Shown: in pieces, positions 52,249-61,101 of the stretch | Position numbering within the stretch: position 1 is the first letter of the stretch | Layout of the letters: every line of letters begins with the position of its first letter | Assembly: GCA_013289955.1 (NCBI GenBank) | Contig: JABCYZ010000014.1 | Location: 1 to 64,000, forward strand | Origin: Acidobacteriota bacterium | GTDB taxonomy: Bacteria; Acidobacteriota; Terriglobia; Acidiferrales; UBA7541 | Direction of reading: 5' to 3' | Length of the DNA: 64,000 bases | Notes under the pieces: model-generated | The model's input: the letters and a program-made list of their open reading frames with translations, nothing else | Database searches by the model: none | Told to the model about the DNA's origin: nothing | Program-made: the position numbers and the translations under genes

Positions 52249-53013
52249 TTAGCTACGTTGATCGAGGAGGATTTTTAGGCGGGCATAGCCGGCTTTGCTT
52301 ACTGGAAGACGGGCGCCGTCAGAAAGGATTGCGAGGCGGCTGTCTTTTCCGTAGGGCTCGATTCGCACTACCTTCTCGAAATTCACTACGTAGGAGCGGT
52401 GGACCCGCACGAACTGTTCTGGATCGAGGCAGGCCTCGAGGCTTGCGATGGTTTGCTGCTTCAAATGCTTTTTTCCTTCGCTGGCCAGAGCGACGTAGTC
52501 GTCCTGGGCTTCGGCGTAATCGAGTTTTCTCACGGGGATCAGCGTGACGCGGCTGCCGTCGCGGACCACGATGCGTTCGAGAAACTGTTTAGGTGGGCGC
52601 GCGGCGGCGGCGAGGTCCGGAGCTGGCGGCAGTTTTTCGCCCATGCGGGATTTCGCGCGTTCGAGTGCGGCTTCAAAGCGGTCCCGGCCGACAGGTTTTA
52701 GGAGATAGTCGACGGCGTGGACTTCGAAGGCGCGCATGGCGTACTGGTCGTAGGCGGTGACAAAAATGACGGCGGTGTCCGTGCCAATCAGTTCGAGCAC
52801 ATCGAAGCCCGAAAGCCTGGGCATCTGCACATCCAGAAAAATGAGGTTTGGCTTGTGCTCGGCGACGGCCTTCACCGCCTCGAAGCCATTTCCGCACTCC
52901 GCGAGAACTTCGATCTCCGGATGAGTTTGGATCAATTCGCGGAGAACCAGGCGCGCGAGGTCTTCATCGTCAACGACGAGAGCAGTGATCTTTTTTTCGG
53001 GCGTCTTACTCAA
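52249..53013 (-). CDS. LytTR-type response regulator
   Basis: Residues 10-125 form a receiver domain (ALVVDDEDLARLVLRELIQT, phospho-acceptor in LIFLDVQMPRLSG, VIFVTAYDQYAMRAFEVHAV, YLLKPV). Residues 155-254 form a LytTR DNA-binding domain (RDGSRVTLIPVRKLDYAEAQ, RVHRSYVVNFEKVVRIEPYG). It overlaps the sensor kinase gene by ATGA and is its partner. Such pairs commonly control cell-envelope or carbon-uptake genes. Confidence 0.93.
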   Translation of the reverse strand: MSKTPEKKITALVVDDEDLARLVLRELIQTHPEIEVLAECGNGFEAVKAVAEHKPNLIFLDVQMPRLSGFDVLELIGTDTAVIFVTAYDQYAMRAFEVHAVDYLLKPVGRDRFEAALERAKSRMGEKLPPAPDLAAAARPPKQFLERIVVRDGSRVTLIPVRKLDYAEAQDDYVALASEGKKHLKQQTIASLEACLDPEQFVRVHRSYVVNFEKVVRIEPYGKDSRLAILSDGARLPVSKAGYARLKILLDQRS

Positions 53014-54080
53014 TTCTTGACCTCTTGAGTGTCCACAGGGAAGGACAAATTCACACGAAAGATGCCATTTTCGGTGCTGACGCGCATATTGGCGTCTTTG
53101 CCGTAACGCGCTTCGAGCCGCTCGCGCACATTCCTGAGTCCCAGTCCGCCTTTACGCATGGGCGTGGAATCCGGATCGAAGGTATTTTCAATCGCCAACT
53201 GGACGCGGCCGTTGTGACTATGGCCGGAAAGACGGACGGTGCCTCCCTCGGGCAAATTGGCGATACCGTGGGTAACGGCATTCTCGATAAGCGGTTGCAG
53301 AAGCAGAGGCGGAAGCTGAAGGGAACTGGAGATTTGCTGGAGGTCCTCTTCCATCAGCAAGCGCGAGCCAAAGCGCACTTTCTCGATGGCAAGATAACGG
53401 TGAAGGAGCGAAAGTTCTTCTAGGAGAGGCACGGACGTTTTTTCGCCGAGCCCGAGGGTCATGCGCAGAAATTCGGCCAGCAGAATGCACATTTCGCGGG
53501 CTTTGACGGGGTCGACACTGGTGAGGGCGCTGATGGAGTTCAGGCTGTTGAAGAGAAAGTGGGGATTGACCTGCGCCTTCAGGGCCTTCAATTCGGCGTC
53601 GCGCGCAAGAATGCTGGTTTCGAGAGCTCGCGCTTCGGCTTGCCGCGATTCCTCGATGGCGAGAATGACGTAATGCGCGGCGACGGAGAGCAGATAAAAG
53701 AGAAAGCCGACGCCGAATAATACGGGAACCTGCGGCGCAAAGCGTTCATCCAGTCCGCGAAAGGGAGCGGTTTCTGAAAGGACGTACGCGAGGAGCCTAG
53801 CAAATTCGATCCAAAGAAGGCTGATGACCACGGCGGCCACAAGGTGCGTCAGGCGGATGCGCAGGAAAGATCCTCCGCGCAGGGGCGCCGCCTTGCACAT
53901 ATACCACGCAGAAAGACAAACAAACTGGTAGATGAGGCAAAGCGGCAGAACCAGGACGGTGGCGTCCAGCCAGCCGAGGTGGCCGGGGACGGCCAGCAAG
54001 TAGTCGAGAATGCCGGCGAGCGGAGTCCAGGCCAGCAGGTAGAATCCGTACCGATTGATCGGTGTGAGCAGCGGATGCAT
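53010..54080 (-). CDS. LytS/YehU-type sensor histidine kinase
   Basis: The 356-residue kinase has four membrane segments in its first 150 residues, then a coiled coil (RQAEARALETSILARDAELK). The His_kinase domain shows VNPHFLFNSLNSI (phospho-His), LLQPLIENAVTHGIANL (N-box) and GGLGLRNVRERLEARYG (G-box). No separate sensor domain is present, so the membrane part is likely the sensor. It is co-translated with the LytTR regulator and sits beside a LiaF-like gene. Confidence 0.93.
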   Translation of the reverse strand: MHPLLTPINRYGFYLLAWTPLAGILDYLLAVPGHLGWLDATVLVLPLCLIYQFVCLSAWYMCKAAPLRGGSFLRIRLTHLVAAVVISLLWIEFARLLAYVLSETAPFRGLDERFAPQVPVLFGVGFLFYLLSVAAHYVILAIEESRQAEARALETSILARDAELKALKAQVNPHFLFNSLNSISALTSVDPVKAREMCILLAEFLRMTLGLGEKTSVPLLEELSLLHRYLAIEKVRFGSRLLMEEDLQQISSSLQLPPLLLQPLIENAVTHGIANLPEGGTVRLSGHSHNGRVQLAIENTFDPDSTPMRKGGLGLRNVRERLEARYGKDANMRVSTENGIFRVNLSFPVDTQEVKN

Positions 54081-54164
54081 TAGCTGGAAATCCGAAGGCG
54101 GCCGGTCATGGAAGGCATGGTGCTTTCCTACGGGTGTCCATTTTTGAATTTCGAGAAATGTGCC

Positions 54165-54965
54165 TCAGTTTGAGATTTCCAGGCCGCCAAAAATAACGAC
54201 TCCGGTGACAATCAGTGCTTTTCGCTTTGCGCCCGCGGTCTCATCCACCCTGCTCTGCCTGGTTTTGTCCTCAAAACCTCCGAAGACGGGCAGACTGCGA
54301 GAATGCACGGCCCAGGTCTCGGGAACGCGAAGCTCGACGCCTCCGAAGACACAGATAATTTCCAGTACGGCTTCATCGTCGATATTGGCATCGCGCAAGT
54401 CGAGTTCCACACCGCCGAAGATGGAGGTGGCTTTGCCAGACTGGAGGTGTTGTCCCGTATAGCGGCGCTCGCAACCGCCAAAAACGGCGGCTGCGTTGAA
54501 GGAGGTGTCGGTCTCGCCCGTGAGTTCTGTAAGGTGCCGGCGAAATTTTTCGGCTGCGGACCCCTGCGTCCAGTCGAGTTTGACTTTCTTGCGCAGGAGA
54601 CCCCGCGTTTCGAGGGAGCCCCAGATCATCAGCAGGCCGATGCCGATGATCGCCAGGGGCCAAAGGTCCGCGAAGCTCAAACGAAGGTAGCCGAACTTGT
54701 TGAGCTGAAGCAGGATGCCGGCGGTAACCAGCAAAAATCCAAAGACGCGGTTCGAGGCGGAGATGATATTCATGAATCCGAAGAGCACAAGCAGCAAGGG
54801 CCAGAAGTGAAAGACGTAGTCGATTGGAAGGACGCCCATGCGATCCAGCAGCAAAGCGACGCCTACAAAGAGGATGATGAAACCCCAGATGAGTCCCCAG
54901 TGGAAGTCGCCATGGAGGACGACCTTTTGAGTTCGATTTGGTTGGTCGCCGGACGGATCCATCAA
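54165..54965 (-). CDS. LiaF-like membrane protein
   Basis: The 266-residue protein has about four membrane segments (residues 20-125: WGLIWGFIILFVGVALLLDR, FWPLLLVLFGFMNIIS, FGFLLVTAGILLQL, LWPLAIIGIGLLMIWG). Its C-terminal beta-helical LiaF/DUF2154-type domain has repeated VFGGCERRY, IFGGVELDLRDANI, VFGGVELRVP and VFGGFEDKT. LiaF proteins tune envelope-stress kinases. It lies upstream of the LytS/LytTR pair on the same strand. The second copy of FGG repeats gives a regular four-turn stack. Confidence 0.85.
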   Translation of the reverse strand: MMDPSGDQPNRTQKVVLHGDFHWGLIWGFIILFVGVALLLDRMGVLPIDYVFHFWPLLLVLFGFMNIISASNRVFGFLLVTAGILLQLNKFGYLRLSFADLWPLAIIGIGLLMIWGSLETRGLLRKKVKLDWTQGSAAEKFRRHLTELTGETDTSFNAAAVFGGCERRYTGQHLQSGKATSIFGGVELDLRDANIDDEAVLEIICVFGGVELRVPETWAVHSRSLPVFGGFEDKTRQSRVDETAGAKRKALIVTGVVIFGGLEISN

Positions 54966-55252
54966 CGGTCTCCTCGAATCGAAACGGAGTGGCGGGAGTT
55001 CAAGAGAACGGCACCCGCTACCACGGCCACAAGCGCCAAGAATAATACCAAGATACGCGAAATCAGGGAGAAGTAGTCGATTTGGTGGAAGGCGATAGCG
55101 CGTGCGGCATTCAGAACCGACAGGCCAAGAGCGGGAACAACGCTGAACAGTCCTTCGCTAAGTTTTTGGGCCAGCCGTTCGAGCGGCTGGGCCAGGAAAG
55201 CGAGGTCGGCAATCAAGCCCAGGAACCCCAGAGAAACCAGAATTCTGCCCAT
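54962..55252 (-). CDS. Small two-TM membrane protein
   Basis: The 96-residue product starts MGRILVSLGFLGLIADLAFL, with a second segment near the end (ILVLFLALVAVVAGAVLL). AAGAGG lies 6 bases before the ATG at 55252; an earlier ATG at 55294 has no such site. It overlaps the LiaF-like gene by ATGA and heads that envelope-sensing operon. No family is recognised. Confidence 0.65.
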   Translation of the reverse strand: MGRILVSLGFLGLIADLAFLAQPLERLAQKLSEGLFSVVPALGLSVLNAARAIAFHQIDYFSLISRILVLFLALVAVVAGAVLLNSRHSVSIRGDR

Positions 55253-55553
55253 AAGTCGCCTCTTTTCTTGTGTTGCAAGTTGCCGCCCTGCCATGCTCGC
55301 CTCCGAATCGGGCAGTTTGTCTGCCCAGAAGCGAGGTTAAGCAGCCTTCGGAGAGCGCGCATTTGCTTTTCGGCAGGCAGGCCGGATTTACCGGCCGGCG
55401 GCGGCAAGAGTCGGCGAAAAACGAAGGCCCGGTGAGATTTAAGGCGGGTACAAGACCACTATTGCAAATTAGCCGGATTCACCATAGGGTAGGCGCAATG
55501 AATGGATGGCTTTCCCCAGCGCCATTGGCGGCAACTTCTCACGGCGAACGGAG

Positions 55554-56078
55554 ATGCTCTTGAAAATAGAAAATGCAAACGCCAGACATGGCGAACACTG
55601 GCGCTGGCTGCTCTATGTAGCGCTTGCGATTGCGGGTGGATTGCTGACCTTTGTGGGAGCCCGCGCTCAGCAAAAGGCAACCGATGAGGCGACCTTCCGC
55701 AGACTCATCGACGACTATTGTGCGGCGTGGAGCACGGGCAACGCCGACAATCCAGCGCGCTTCTATGCCAAAGAAGACGGGCTGGTTTTCTATGACGTGG
55801 CCCCGTTTTCCTATCACAGTTGGAAGGAATACCACGAAGGAGTGAAGAAGGAATTCTTGGACAGCGCGGAGAGCGTAACGCTGAGCGCAGGAAAGGATTT
55901 GAAAGTGCGGCGGCGCGGAACGGTGGCGTGGACGACGGTCTCGATGCATTTATCGGAAAAATCAAAAGATGGTAAGAATTCTGAAACAGAAATACGTTAT
56001 ACCGGAATTTGGGAGAGACGGCCTTCCGGCTGGGTGCTGGTACACGAGCATCTGTCGGCGCCGCTGGGTGGCAGTTAA
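55554..56078 (+). CDS. Exported SnoaL-like (DUF4440-type) protein
   Basis: The 174-residue protein has a hydrophobic export segment near residues 17-35 (LLYVALAIAGGLLTFVGARA). An NTF2-fold domain follows: TFRRLIDDYCAAWSTGNADN, FYAKEDGLVFYDVAPFSYHS, SAGKDLKVRRRGTVAWTTVS and IWERRPSGWVLVHEHLSAP. This is the pattern of DUF4440/SnoaL_3 proteins of unknown substrate. It is probably periplasmic or anchored. The start context is weak (CGGAG directly before ATG). Confidence 0.65.
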   Translation: MLLKIENANARHGEHWRWLLYVALAIAGGLLTFVGARAQQKATDEATFRRLIDDYCAAWSTGNADNPARFYAKEDGLVFYDVAPFSYHSWKEYHEGVKKEFLDSAESVTLSAGKDLKVRRRGTVAWTTVSMHLSEKSKDGKNSETEIRYTGIWERRPSGWVLVHEHLSAPLGGS

Positions 56079-56123
56079 GACGAAGGAAGCTTGGGAGCGG
56101 GCGATGCCGCCCGTGTAAGGCCG

Positions 56124-56357
56124 ATGTTCAAGACGCTGCGGTACTACTGGAACGTTGCTCGCGGGTATCGCTTCCAACCCTGGAAGAGCCCCTACTTGCG
56201 TTGGCGATTTGAGACTTTCCTGGGTTCGGAAGCAAGAAACCTGGATGCGCGAAAATTCTTGCGCCTTTCCTGGAAATATCGATCGAACATGGTGAATTTT
56301 GTGGATTGGGCTGCGGAAAGGCGCCGTGTCCAGCGCCGCATTCGTCACCACGCTTGA
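56124..56357 (+). CDS. Small basic aromatic protein, 77 aa
   Basis: The product starts MFKTLRYYWNVARGYRFQPW and continues YLRWRFETFLG, KFLRLSWKYRSNMVNFVDWA, ending in a basic tail. It is rich in Arg, Tyr and Trp and has no membrane segment. No family is recognised. It lies 45 bases past the preceding gene in the same direction and 89 bases before amrS. Confidence 0.5.
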   Translation: MFKTLRYYWNVARGYRFQPWKSPYLRWRFETFLGSEARNLDARKFLRLSWKYRSNMVNFVDWAAERRRVQRRIRHHA

Positions 56358-56446
56358 ACCCCCCGCTCGTTGTGGCACCGCAATCAACAAGAATACGAGT
56401 CGACGCGCCTCGAGGCGTATAATTTGGGTGGAAGGAGGATCCGTTT

Positions 56447-57562
56447 GTGGGCCAGTTGAAGATCCTCCAGAAGACAGAGGAAATGCACGAAGGGCGCTGG
56501 TGGGAGCCGGAAGCCGGCGGACGCGTGCACTGCTACCTTTGCCCCCGGCATTGCCACATCCATTCGGGGCAATCGGGATTTTGTTTCATTCGCGTGAATC
56601 AGGGCGGAAAGCTCTATAGCCTGGGTTATGGCGCGCCTGCGGCGCTGCAAGTTGATCCTATCGAAAAGAAGCCGCTGAACCACTTTCTGCCGGGGACGCG
56701 TGTGTTTAGCATGGGCACGGCGGGCTGCAACATGGGCTGCTTTTTTTGCCAGAACTGGGATATTTCGAAGTCGCGGCAAGATCAAGTGCGGTCGCAGCCT
56801 GTTGCTCCGGAAGACGTTCCTTTGCTGGCGCTCGAACATGGTTGCGATTCGCTGGCGTTCACCTACAACGAGCCGACCATTTGGGGCGAATACGTCATCG
56901 ATATTTGCAGGGCCGCGAAGGAATACGGGTTGAAAACGGTGATGGTTTCGAACGGATACATCACCTACGAGGCGTTTCACGACATCTATGACCACATTGA
57001 CGCCGCCAACATCGATCTCAAAGGGTTCACCGAAGGTTTTTACGGGAAGACGACGCTGACGCATTTGCAGCCGGTGCTTGAGACTCTGGAATGGCTGAGG
57101 AAAGAAACGAAGGTGTGGCTTGAGATTACAAACCTGATGATTCCGACGCTAAATGACGATCCTGCGGAAACGCGCAGGCTCGCCGAATGGATTTTGACGC
57201 ATCTCGGGCCGGACGTTCCGCTGCACTTTACGGCCTTTCATCCTGACTTTAAGCTGCAGGACAAGCCCCGGACGCCGCCCGAGACGCTTCACCGTGCGCG
57301 GGCGATAGCCCGCGAGACGGGGCTTCACTACGTCTATGAGGGGAACATTTTCAGCGACGGTGCGAATACGGCTTGCCCCGGGTGCGGCGAAGTGGTGGTC
57401 CGGCGTTCGTGGCACGATGTTCTGGAAAACCGGCTTGTGGAAGGAGCTTGTCCGAAGTGTCGAGCGATCATTCCCGGGGTATGGCGGAAGACTGGCTGCG
57501 CTTCATCAAAAGCGGCGGATTCCGGAGGAACAGCAGGGAATTACGAGCATTTGAATTTGTAG
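56447..57562 (+). CDS. amrS: AmmeMemoRadiSam system radical SAM enzyme AmrS
   Basis: The 371-residue enzyme starts at GTG 56447, preceded by AAGGAGG. Cys clusters are HCYLCPRHCHIHSGQSG near residue 30, the radical SAM CNMGCFFCQNW (CxxxCxxC) near residue 92 and a C-terminal zinc pair (CPGCGE, CPKCR). DISKSR, LAFTYNEPTIWGEYVIDICR and MVSNGYITYEA identify the AmrS/PflA-related group. The system's AmrA and AmrB (Memo) partners are not adjacent here. Its substrate is not established. Confidence 0.9.
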   Translation: MGQLKILQKTEEMHEGRWWEPEAGGRVHCYLCPRHCHIHSGQSGFCFIRVNQGGKLYSLGYGAPAALQVDPIEKKPLNHFLPGTRVFSMGTAGCNMGCFFCQNWDISKSRQDQVRSQPVAPEDVPLLALEHGCDSLAFTYNEPTIWGEYVIDICRAAKEYGLKTVMVSNGYITYEAFHDIYDHIDAANIDLKGFTEGFYGKTTLTHLQPVLETLEWLRKETKVWLEITNLMIPTLNDDPAETRRLAEWILTHLGPDVPLHFTAFHPDFKLQDKPRTPPETLHRARAIARETGLHYVYEGNIFSDGANTACPGCGEVVVRRSWHDVLENRLVEGACPKCRAIIPGVWRKTGCASSKAADSGGTAGNYEHLNL

Positions 57563-57596
57563 GCGATGGCGATCAGGAGAGAAACCACGAACCCCG

Positions 57597-58238
57597 TTAA
57601 GGGTGGAAAGAATAGAAGCCGGGGCCGACGCGCATTCCGTGGTGCCACGCAACGGGAAAAACCCACCACACGAGCGTACCCAGAATGGCTTGGCCCACGG
57701 TGAGCGGGAAAATATTGCGCTCTCGGGAAAAAAGCCAGCTCATGGCTGTGCCGCCGACAAAAGTCAGCGGCACGAGAACCGGATTTGGCCAGTGCAGTGC
57801 GGCAAAAGTGGCTCCAGCCACGAGCGCGGCCCCTCGCGGTTCCCGGAAGGCGTAGAGAAGCCGGTTCGTCAGATACGAATTCAGAGCAATCTGTTGCAGC
57901 AGACAAAACGCGAAGTAGCTAAAGAAACGCCAGGGTTCCGTGACGCGCGGCGGCACGCGGTGAAAGGCACCAAGCCAAAAACCGGCCAGGCAAGTGGCGA
58001 GAATAAAAGCGGCAAAAATGAGGAGTCCTTGGCGCGTAGCGGGCCAGAGATTGTCGGCCCTCCAACCCAGAGTCCTCGGGGTGTCGCGATGCAGTGCGAT
58101 GCTCAGAAGCAACCAGATCGGAAAGACTATCCAGGAATTGGGCCGCGCGGCTTGGAGCCGCCAGATGTAGCAGGCGATGTACCCAGCCAGCCCGAGCGCT
58201 TCGACGAGCGTCAATACGCGGTAACTAGTCTTCGGCAT
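57597..58238 (-). CDS. CPBP-type membrane protein without catalytic residues
   Basis: The 213-residue protein has about six membrane segments and the layout of CPBP (CAAX/bacteriocin-processing) intramembrane proteases. The first motif, normally EExxxR, reads QQIALNSYLTNRL; the second keeps FAALHW; the third lacks its His (VGQAILGTLVWW). It is therefore unlikely to be an active protease. The ATG at 58238 overlaps the upstream gene by 14 bases, so the two are coupled. The role is unknown. Confidence 0.65.
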   Translation of the reverse strand: MPKTSYRVLTLVEALGLAGYIACYIWRLQAARPNSWIVFPIWLLLSIALHRDTPRTLGWRADNLWPATRQGLLIFAAFILATCLAGFWLGAFHRVPPRVTEPWRFFSYFAFCLLQQIALNSYLTNRLLYAFREPRGAALVAGATFAALHWPNPVLVPLTFVGGTAMSWLFSRERNIFPLTVGQAILGTLVWWVFPVAWHHGMRVGPGFYSFHP

Positions 58239-58617
58239 CGGCAGCGGGTGCAAAGAGATTTGGCTCCTCGGACCCGCCGAGCTTCAGCAGGTGCAGCGTG
58301 CTCTCGAACAACTGCTCGATTTCCGCTTCGCTGGCAAGCTTTGGCGCCAGCAGCTTTTCCAGATTGAAGCCGAGAAAGCCGCGGTTGATCATCCGCGCGG
58401 GCAGCGACGCACGCAACTGCTTCGAACTGAGCACGCCCGCTGTCTGGACTTCTTCAAAGACGGCTCTCCTTACGGGGTCCAGAAAATCGCCGGCATGCAA
58501 GAGCCGGCAGATTTCCAGACGCGTGCCTGGCTTTACGAGCACGGAACAGAGCAGTCGCAGCGTGTTGCGTTCCATCTGCTCGCGGTTCAGCGTCTTCGGA
58601 ATCGGTTTCGTTTTCAT
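58225..58617 (-). CDS. Stand-alone DnaB N-terminal-like helical protein
   Basis: The 130-residue protein starts MKTKPIPKTLNREQMERNTL and has the helical pattern LLCSVLVKPGTRLEICRLLH, AGDFLDPVRRAVFEEVQTAG, much like the N-terminal domain of DnaB helicase or the DnaG C-terminal domain that binds it. No helicase motor is attached. It could interact with replication proteins. It is co-translated with the CPBP-like membrane gene, an unexplained pairing. The family reading is tentative. Confidence 0.5.
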   Translation of the reverse strand: MKTKPIPKTLNREQMERNTLRLLCSVLVKPGTRLEICRLLHAGDFLDPVRRAVFEEVQTAGVLSSKQLRASLPARMINRGFLGFNLEKLLAPKLASEAEIEQLFESTLHLLKLGGSEEPNLFAPAADAED

Positions 58618-58738
58618 GTCAGGAGTGGCGGGGAAAACTTCGCATCTCCACGCACTCCGCGATCATCGTAATTGTGGAATTCACGCTAGATGAGATGATA
58701 GTACGGAGAACGAGGTTGTGTTCGCGGGAGTGGCCGGT

Positions 58739-60067
58739 ATGGGAGAGAAGCACCGCGTCGTAATACTCGGCGGCGGATTCGGGGGCTTAAACGCGGCGCA
58801 AAAGCTGAAGCGCGCCCCCGTGGATGTGACATTGATTGACCGCCGCAATTTTCATCTTTTTCAGCCGCTGATGTATCAGGTAGCTACGGGGTCGTTGTCG
58901 CCCGGTGAAATTGCCGCTCCGTTACGAGGCGTTCTGAGCCGGCAAAAAAACACGCAGGTTCTCTTGGGCGAAGCCGCCGACATCGATCCCGATGCCAAGC
59001 GGGTGATTTTGCGCGATGGGGCTGTTTTTCCCTACGATTCGTTGATTGTCGCGACGGGCTCGCAGACCTCTTATTACGGCAAAGAGGAATGGAGGGAATG
59101 GGCGCCGAGCCTGAAGTCCATCGAAGAAGCTACCGCTATCCGGCACAAAATTCTTTATGCATTTGAGTGCGCCGAGCGATCGGCGACCGAGCAGGAAGCG
59201 CGCGCCTGGCTCACGTTTGTGATTGTTGGCGCGGGAGCTACCGGCATGGAACTGGCCGGCGCGCTCGCGGAGATCGCTAACGAAACTCTGAAGAACGACT
59301 TTCGGCGCATCAATCCGCGGGAGGCGCGCATTATTCTTATGGAGGGCGGGGAGCGCGTGCTGAATAACTTTCCCGAGGATCTCTCCTCGAAGGCGGAAAT
59401 GCTCGTATCGCGGCTGGGCGTCGACGTGAAAAAGGGAGTGATGGTCACGTGCATCGATGCGGACGGGGTCACGTACAAATCCGGCCAAGAGTCAAAGAGC
59501 CTGATCGCAAAAACGGTACTGTGGGCGGGCGGCGTCACAACCAATCTATTCGGCAGAAAACTCGCCGAACGCACGAAATCGGAGACGGATCGCAGCGGGC
59601 GCATCAAGGTCAGTCCTGACCTGACGGTTTCCGGCTATCCAGATATATTCATCGTCGGCGATCTGGCGCTCTCTCTCGGCGAGGATGGGAAACCGCTGCC
59701 GGGTGTTGCGCAGGTGGCCATTCAAGGGGGAGCCTACGCGGCGAAGACGATTCGCGCTCGTCAGAAAGGGAAGAAGGACACGAAGCCGTTTCACTATTTC
59801 AATAAGGGAGATATGGCTGTCATCGGGCGCGCCGCAGCGGTGGCCAACATATTTGGATTTCATCTGGCGGGTCTCTTTGCGTGGCTTACTTGGCTTTTTG
59901 TCCATCTCATCTATATCGTGGAGTTTCAGAGTCGAGTGCTCGTCTTTGTGCAGTGGGGTTTCGAGTATCTGACTTTCAGCCGCGGCGCGCGCCTCATCAC
60001 CGGGGTGGCTGCCACCGATTCGTTAGAGAAACCTGGCGCCTTCCGTGACACCGGCGATGGCCGCTAG
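58739..60067 (+). CDS. ndh: Type II NADH:quinone oxidoreductase (NDH-2)
   Basis: The 442-residue flavoenzyme passes electrons from NADH to quinone without pumping. It has VVILGGGFGGLNAAQKLK (FAD), HLFQPLMYQVATGSLSPGEI, VIVGAGATGMELAGALAEIA (NADH), LWAGGVTTNLFGRKLAE and IFIVGDLALSLGEDGKPLPG. A C-terminal hydrophobic hairpin (FAWLTWLFVHLIYIVEFQSR) anchors it to the membrane. A GGAG 8 bases before the ATG at 58739 decides the start. Confidence 0.92.
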   Translation: MGEKHRVVILGGGFGGLNAAQKLKRAPVDVTLIDRRNFHLFQPLMYQVATGSLSPGEIAAPLRGVLSRQKNTQVLLGEAADIDPDAKRVILRDGAVFPYDSLIVATGSQTSYYGKEEWREWAPSLKSIEEATAIRHKILYAFECAERSATEQEARAWLTFVIVGAGATGMELAGALAEIANETLKNDFRRINPREARIILMEGGERVLNNFPEDLSSKAEMLVSRLGVDVKKGVMVTCIDADGVTYKSGQESKSLIAKTVLWAGGVTTNLFGRKLAERTKSETDRSGRIKVSPDLTVSGYPDIFIVGDLALSLGEDGKPLPGVAQVAIQGGAYAAKTIRARQKGKKDTKPFHYFNKGDMAVIGRAAAVANIFGFHLAGLFAWLTWLFVHLIYIVEFQSRVLVFVQWGFEYLTFSRGARLITGVAATDSLEKPGAFRDTGDGR

Positions 60068-60106
60068 AAATCTGCCTGGCTCGGGCGAGCGTTACCCGTT
60101 GCCCTT

Positions 60107-60274
60107 ATGAATGGCATGAACTGGAAGATGGACAAAGCTGGCAGAATCCTTCTCCCAAAACCACTTGTGTTGCCTGCCGCGGGATCGCAAGGAGGGGGAC
60201 CCGGCGGGTGCAGAGCCGAAGCCGTGGTGCTAGAATGCACGGTCTGCGAGACAAAAACGGAAGATGCGCTATGA
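60107..60274 (+). pseudogene. AbrB/MazE-type antitoxin remnant
   Basis: A 55-codon frame starts MNGMNWKMDKAGRILLPKPL, which is the swapped-hairpin start of AbrB/VapB antitoxins. After PKPL the frame turns Gly/Ala-rich and Cys-containing. In the next frame, DRKEGDPAGAEP resembles the expected continuation, so a frameshift is likely. No toxin gene is adjacent. It lies between ndh and the cytochrome gene. Confidence 0.4.
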
Positions 60275-60287
60275 GGGTTTTCCCTTG

Positions 60288-61064
60288 GTGAAACGAGTTC
60301 TGATGGTTTCAGTCCTGCTGGCTGGGATTCTTTTTGTCGTAGCGGTACTCAGCTCTCCAGCCCGACAGCAAAAAGCAGAGGGGCCCGATCCGGCCGTCGA
60401 ACGCGGGCACAAACAGTTCGCGCAGGCCTGCGGCTTCTGCCATGGCCCTGATGCTACCGGTGCTCGCGGGCCAGACCTCGTGCGTTCGCCGCTGGTGGCC
60501 CACGACGTGAAAGGGGATCTCATCGGCAGCGTCATTCATCAGGGCCGGCCGGACAAGGGCATGCCGGCGATGCCACTGACGGATGATCAAGTGAGCGACA
60601 TCGCCGTCTTTCTTCACGCGCGAGCGACCGAAGCGCTCAGGTCGAACGGCGTACCGCGCGGATATCCCGCGGAGAAGCTGCTCACCGGCAACGCCGATGA
60701 CGGAAAAGTATTTTTCAATGGCGCCGGCGGCTGTAATCAGTGCCATTCGCCGGCCGGGGACTTGGCGAAAATCGCCAGCAAGTACTCTCCTATCGATCTC
60801 GAAGCTCACATGCTTTCTCCCGAGGGCTGGCACACTACCGCGGTCGTCACTTTGCCCTCCGGAGAGCAAATCAAGGGTCCCCTCCTGCACGCCGACGACT
60901 TTGTGGTCTCGCTGAAAGATGCTTCAGGATGGTACCGGTCCTTCGCGCGGGACAAAGTGAAGGTTGAACTCGAGGAGTCTCTTCTAGCCCACCGCGAATT
61001 GCTCGGCAAGCTCACACAGGCGGACGTTCACAACCTCTTCGCGTATTTGGAAACTTTGAAGTAG
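60288..61064 (+). CDS. Membrane-anchored di-heme cytochrome c
   Basis: The 258-residue protein begins with an N-terminal anchor or signal (VKRVLMVSVLLAGILFVVAV). Two heme-c sites are visible: ACGFCHGPDATGARGPDL near residue 50 and GCNQCHSPAGDL near residue 157. MPAMPLTDDQVSDIAVFLHA after the first is typical for the distal ligand region. It should act outside the membrane as electron acceptor for the PQQ dehydrogenase gene that follows 37 bases later. The GTG at 60288 is preferred to an ATG at 60264. Confidence 0.85.
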   Translation: MKRVLMVSVLLAGILFVVAVLSSPARQQKAEGPDPAVERGHKQFAQACGFCHGPDATGARGPDLVRSPLVAHDVKGDLIGSVIHQGRPDKGMPAMPLTDDQVSDIAVFLHARATEALRSNGVPRGYPAEKLLTGNADDGKVFFNGAGGCNQCHSPAGDLAKIASKYSPIDLEAHMLSPEGWHTTAVVTLPSGEQIKGPLLHADDFVVSLKDASGWYRSFARDKVKVELEESLLAHRELLGKLTQADVHNLFAYLETLK

Positions 61065-61101
61065 GAAATACAGAAACGCAAGTCAAAGGACAGGAGCCGG
61101 A

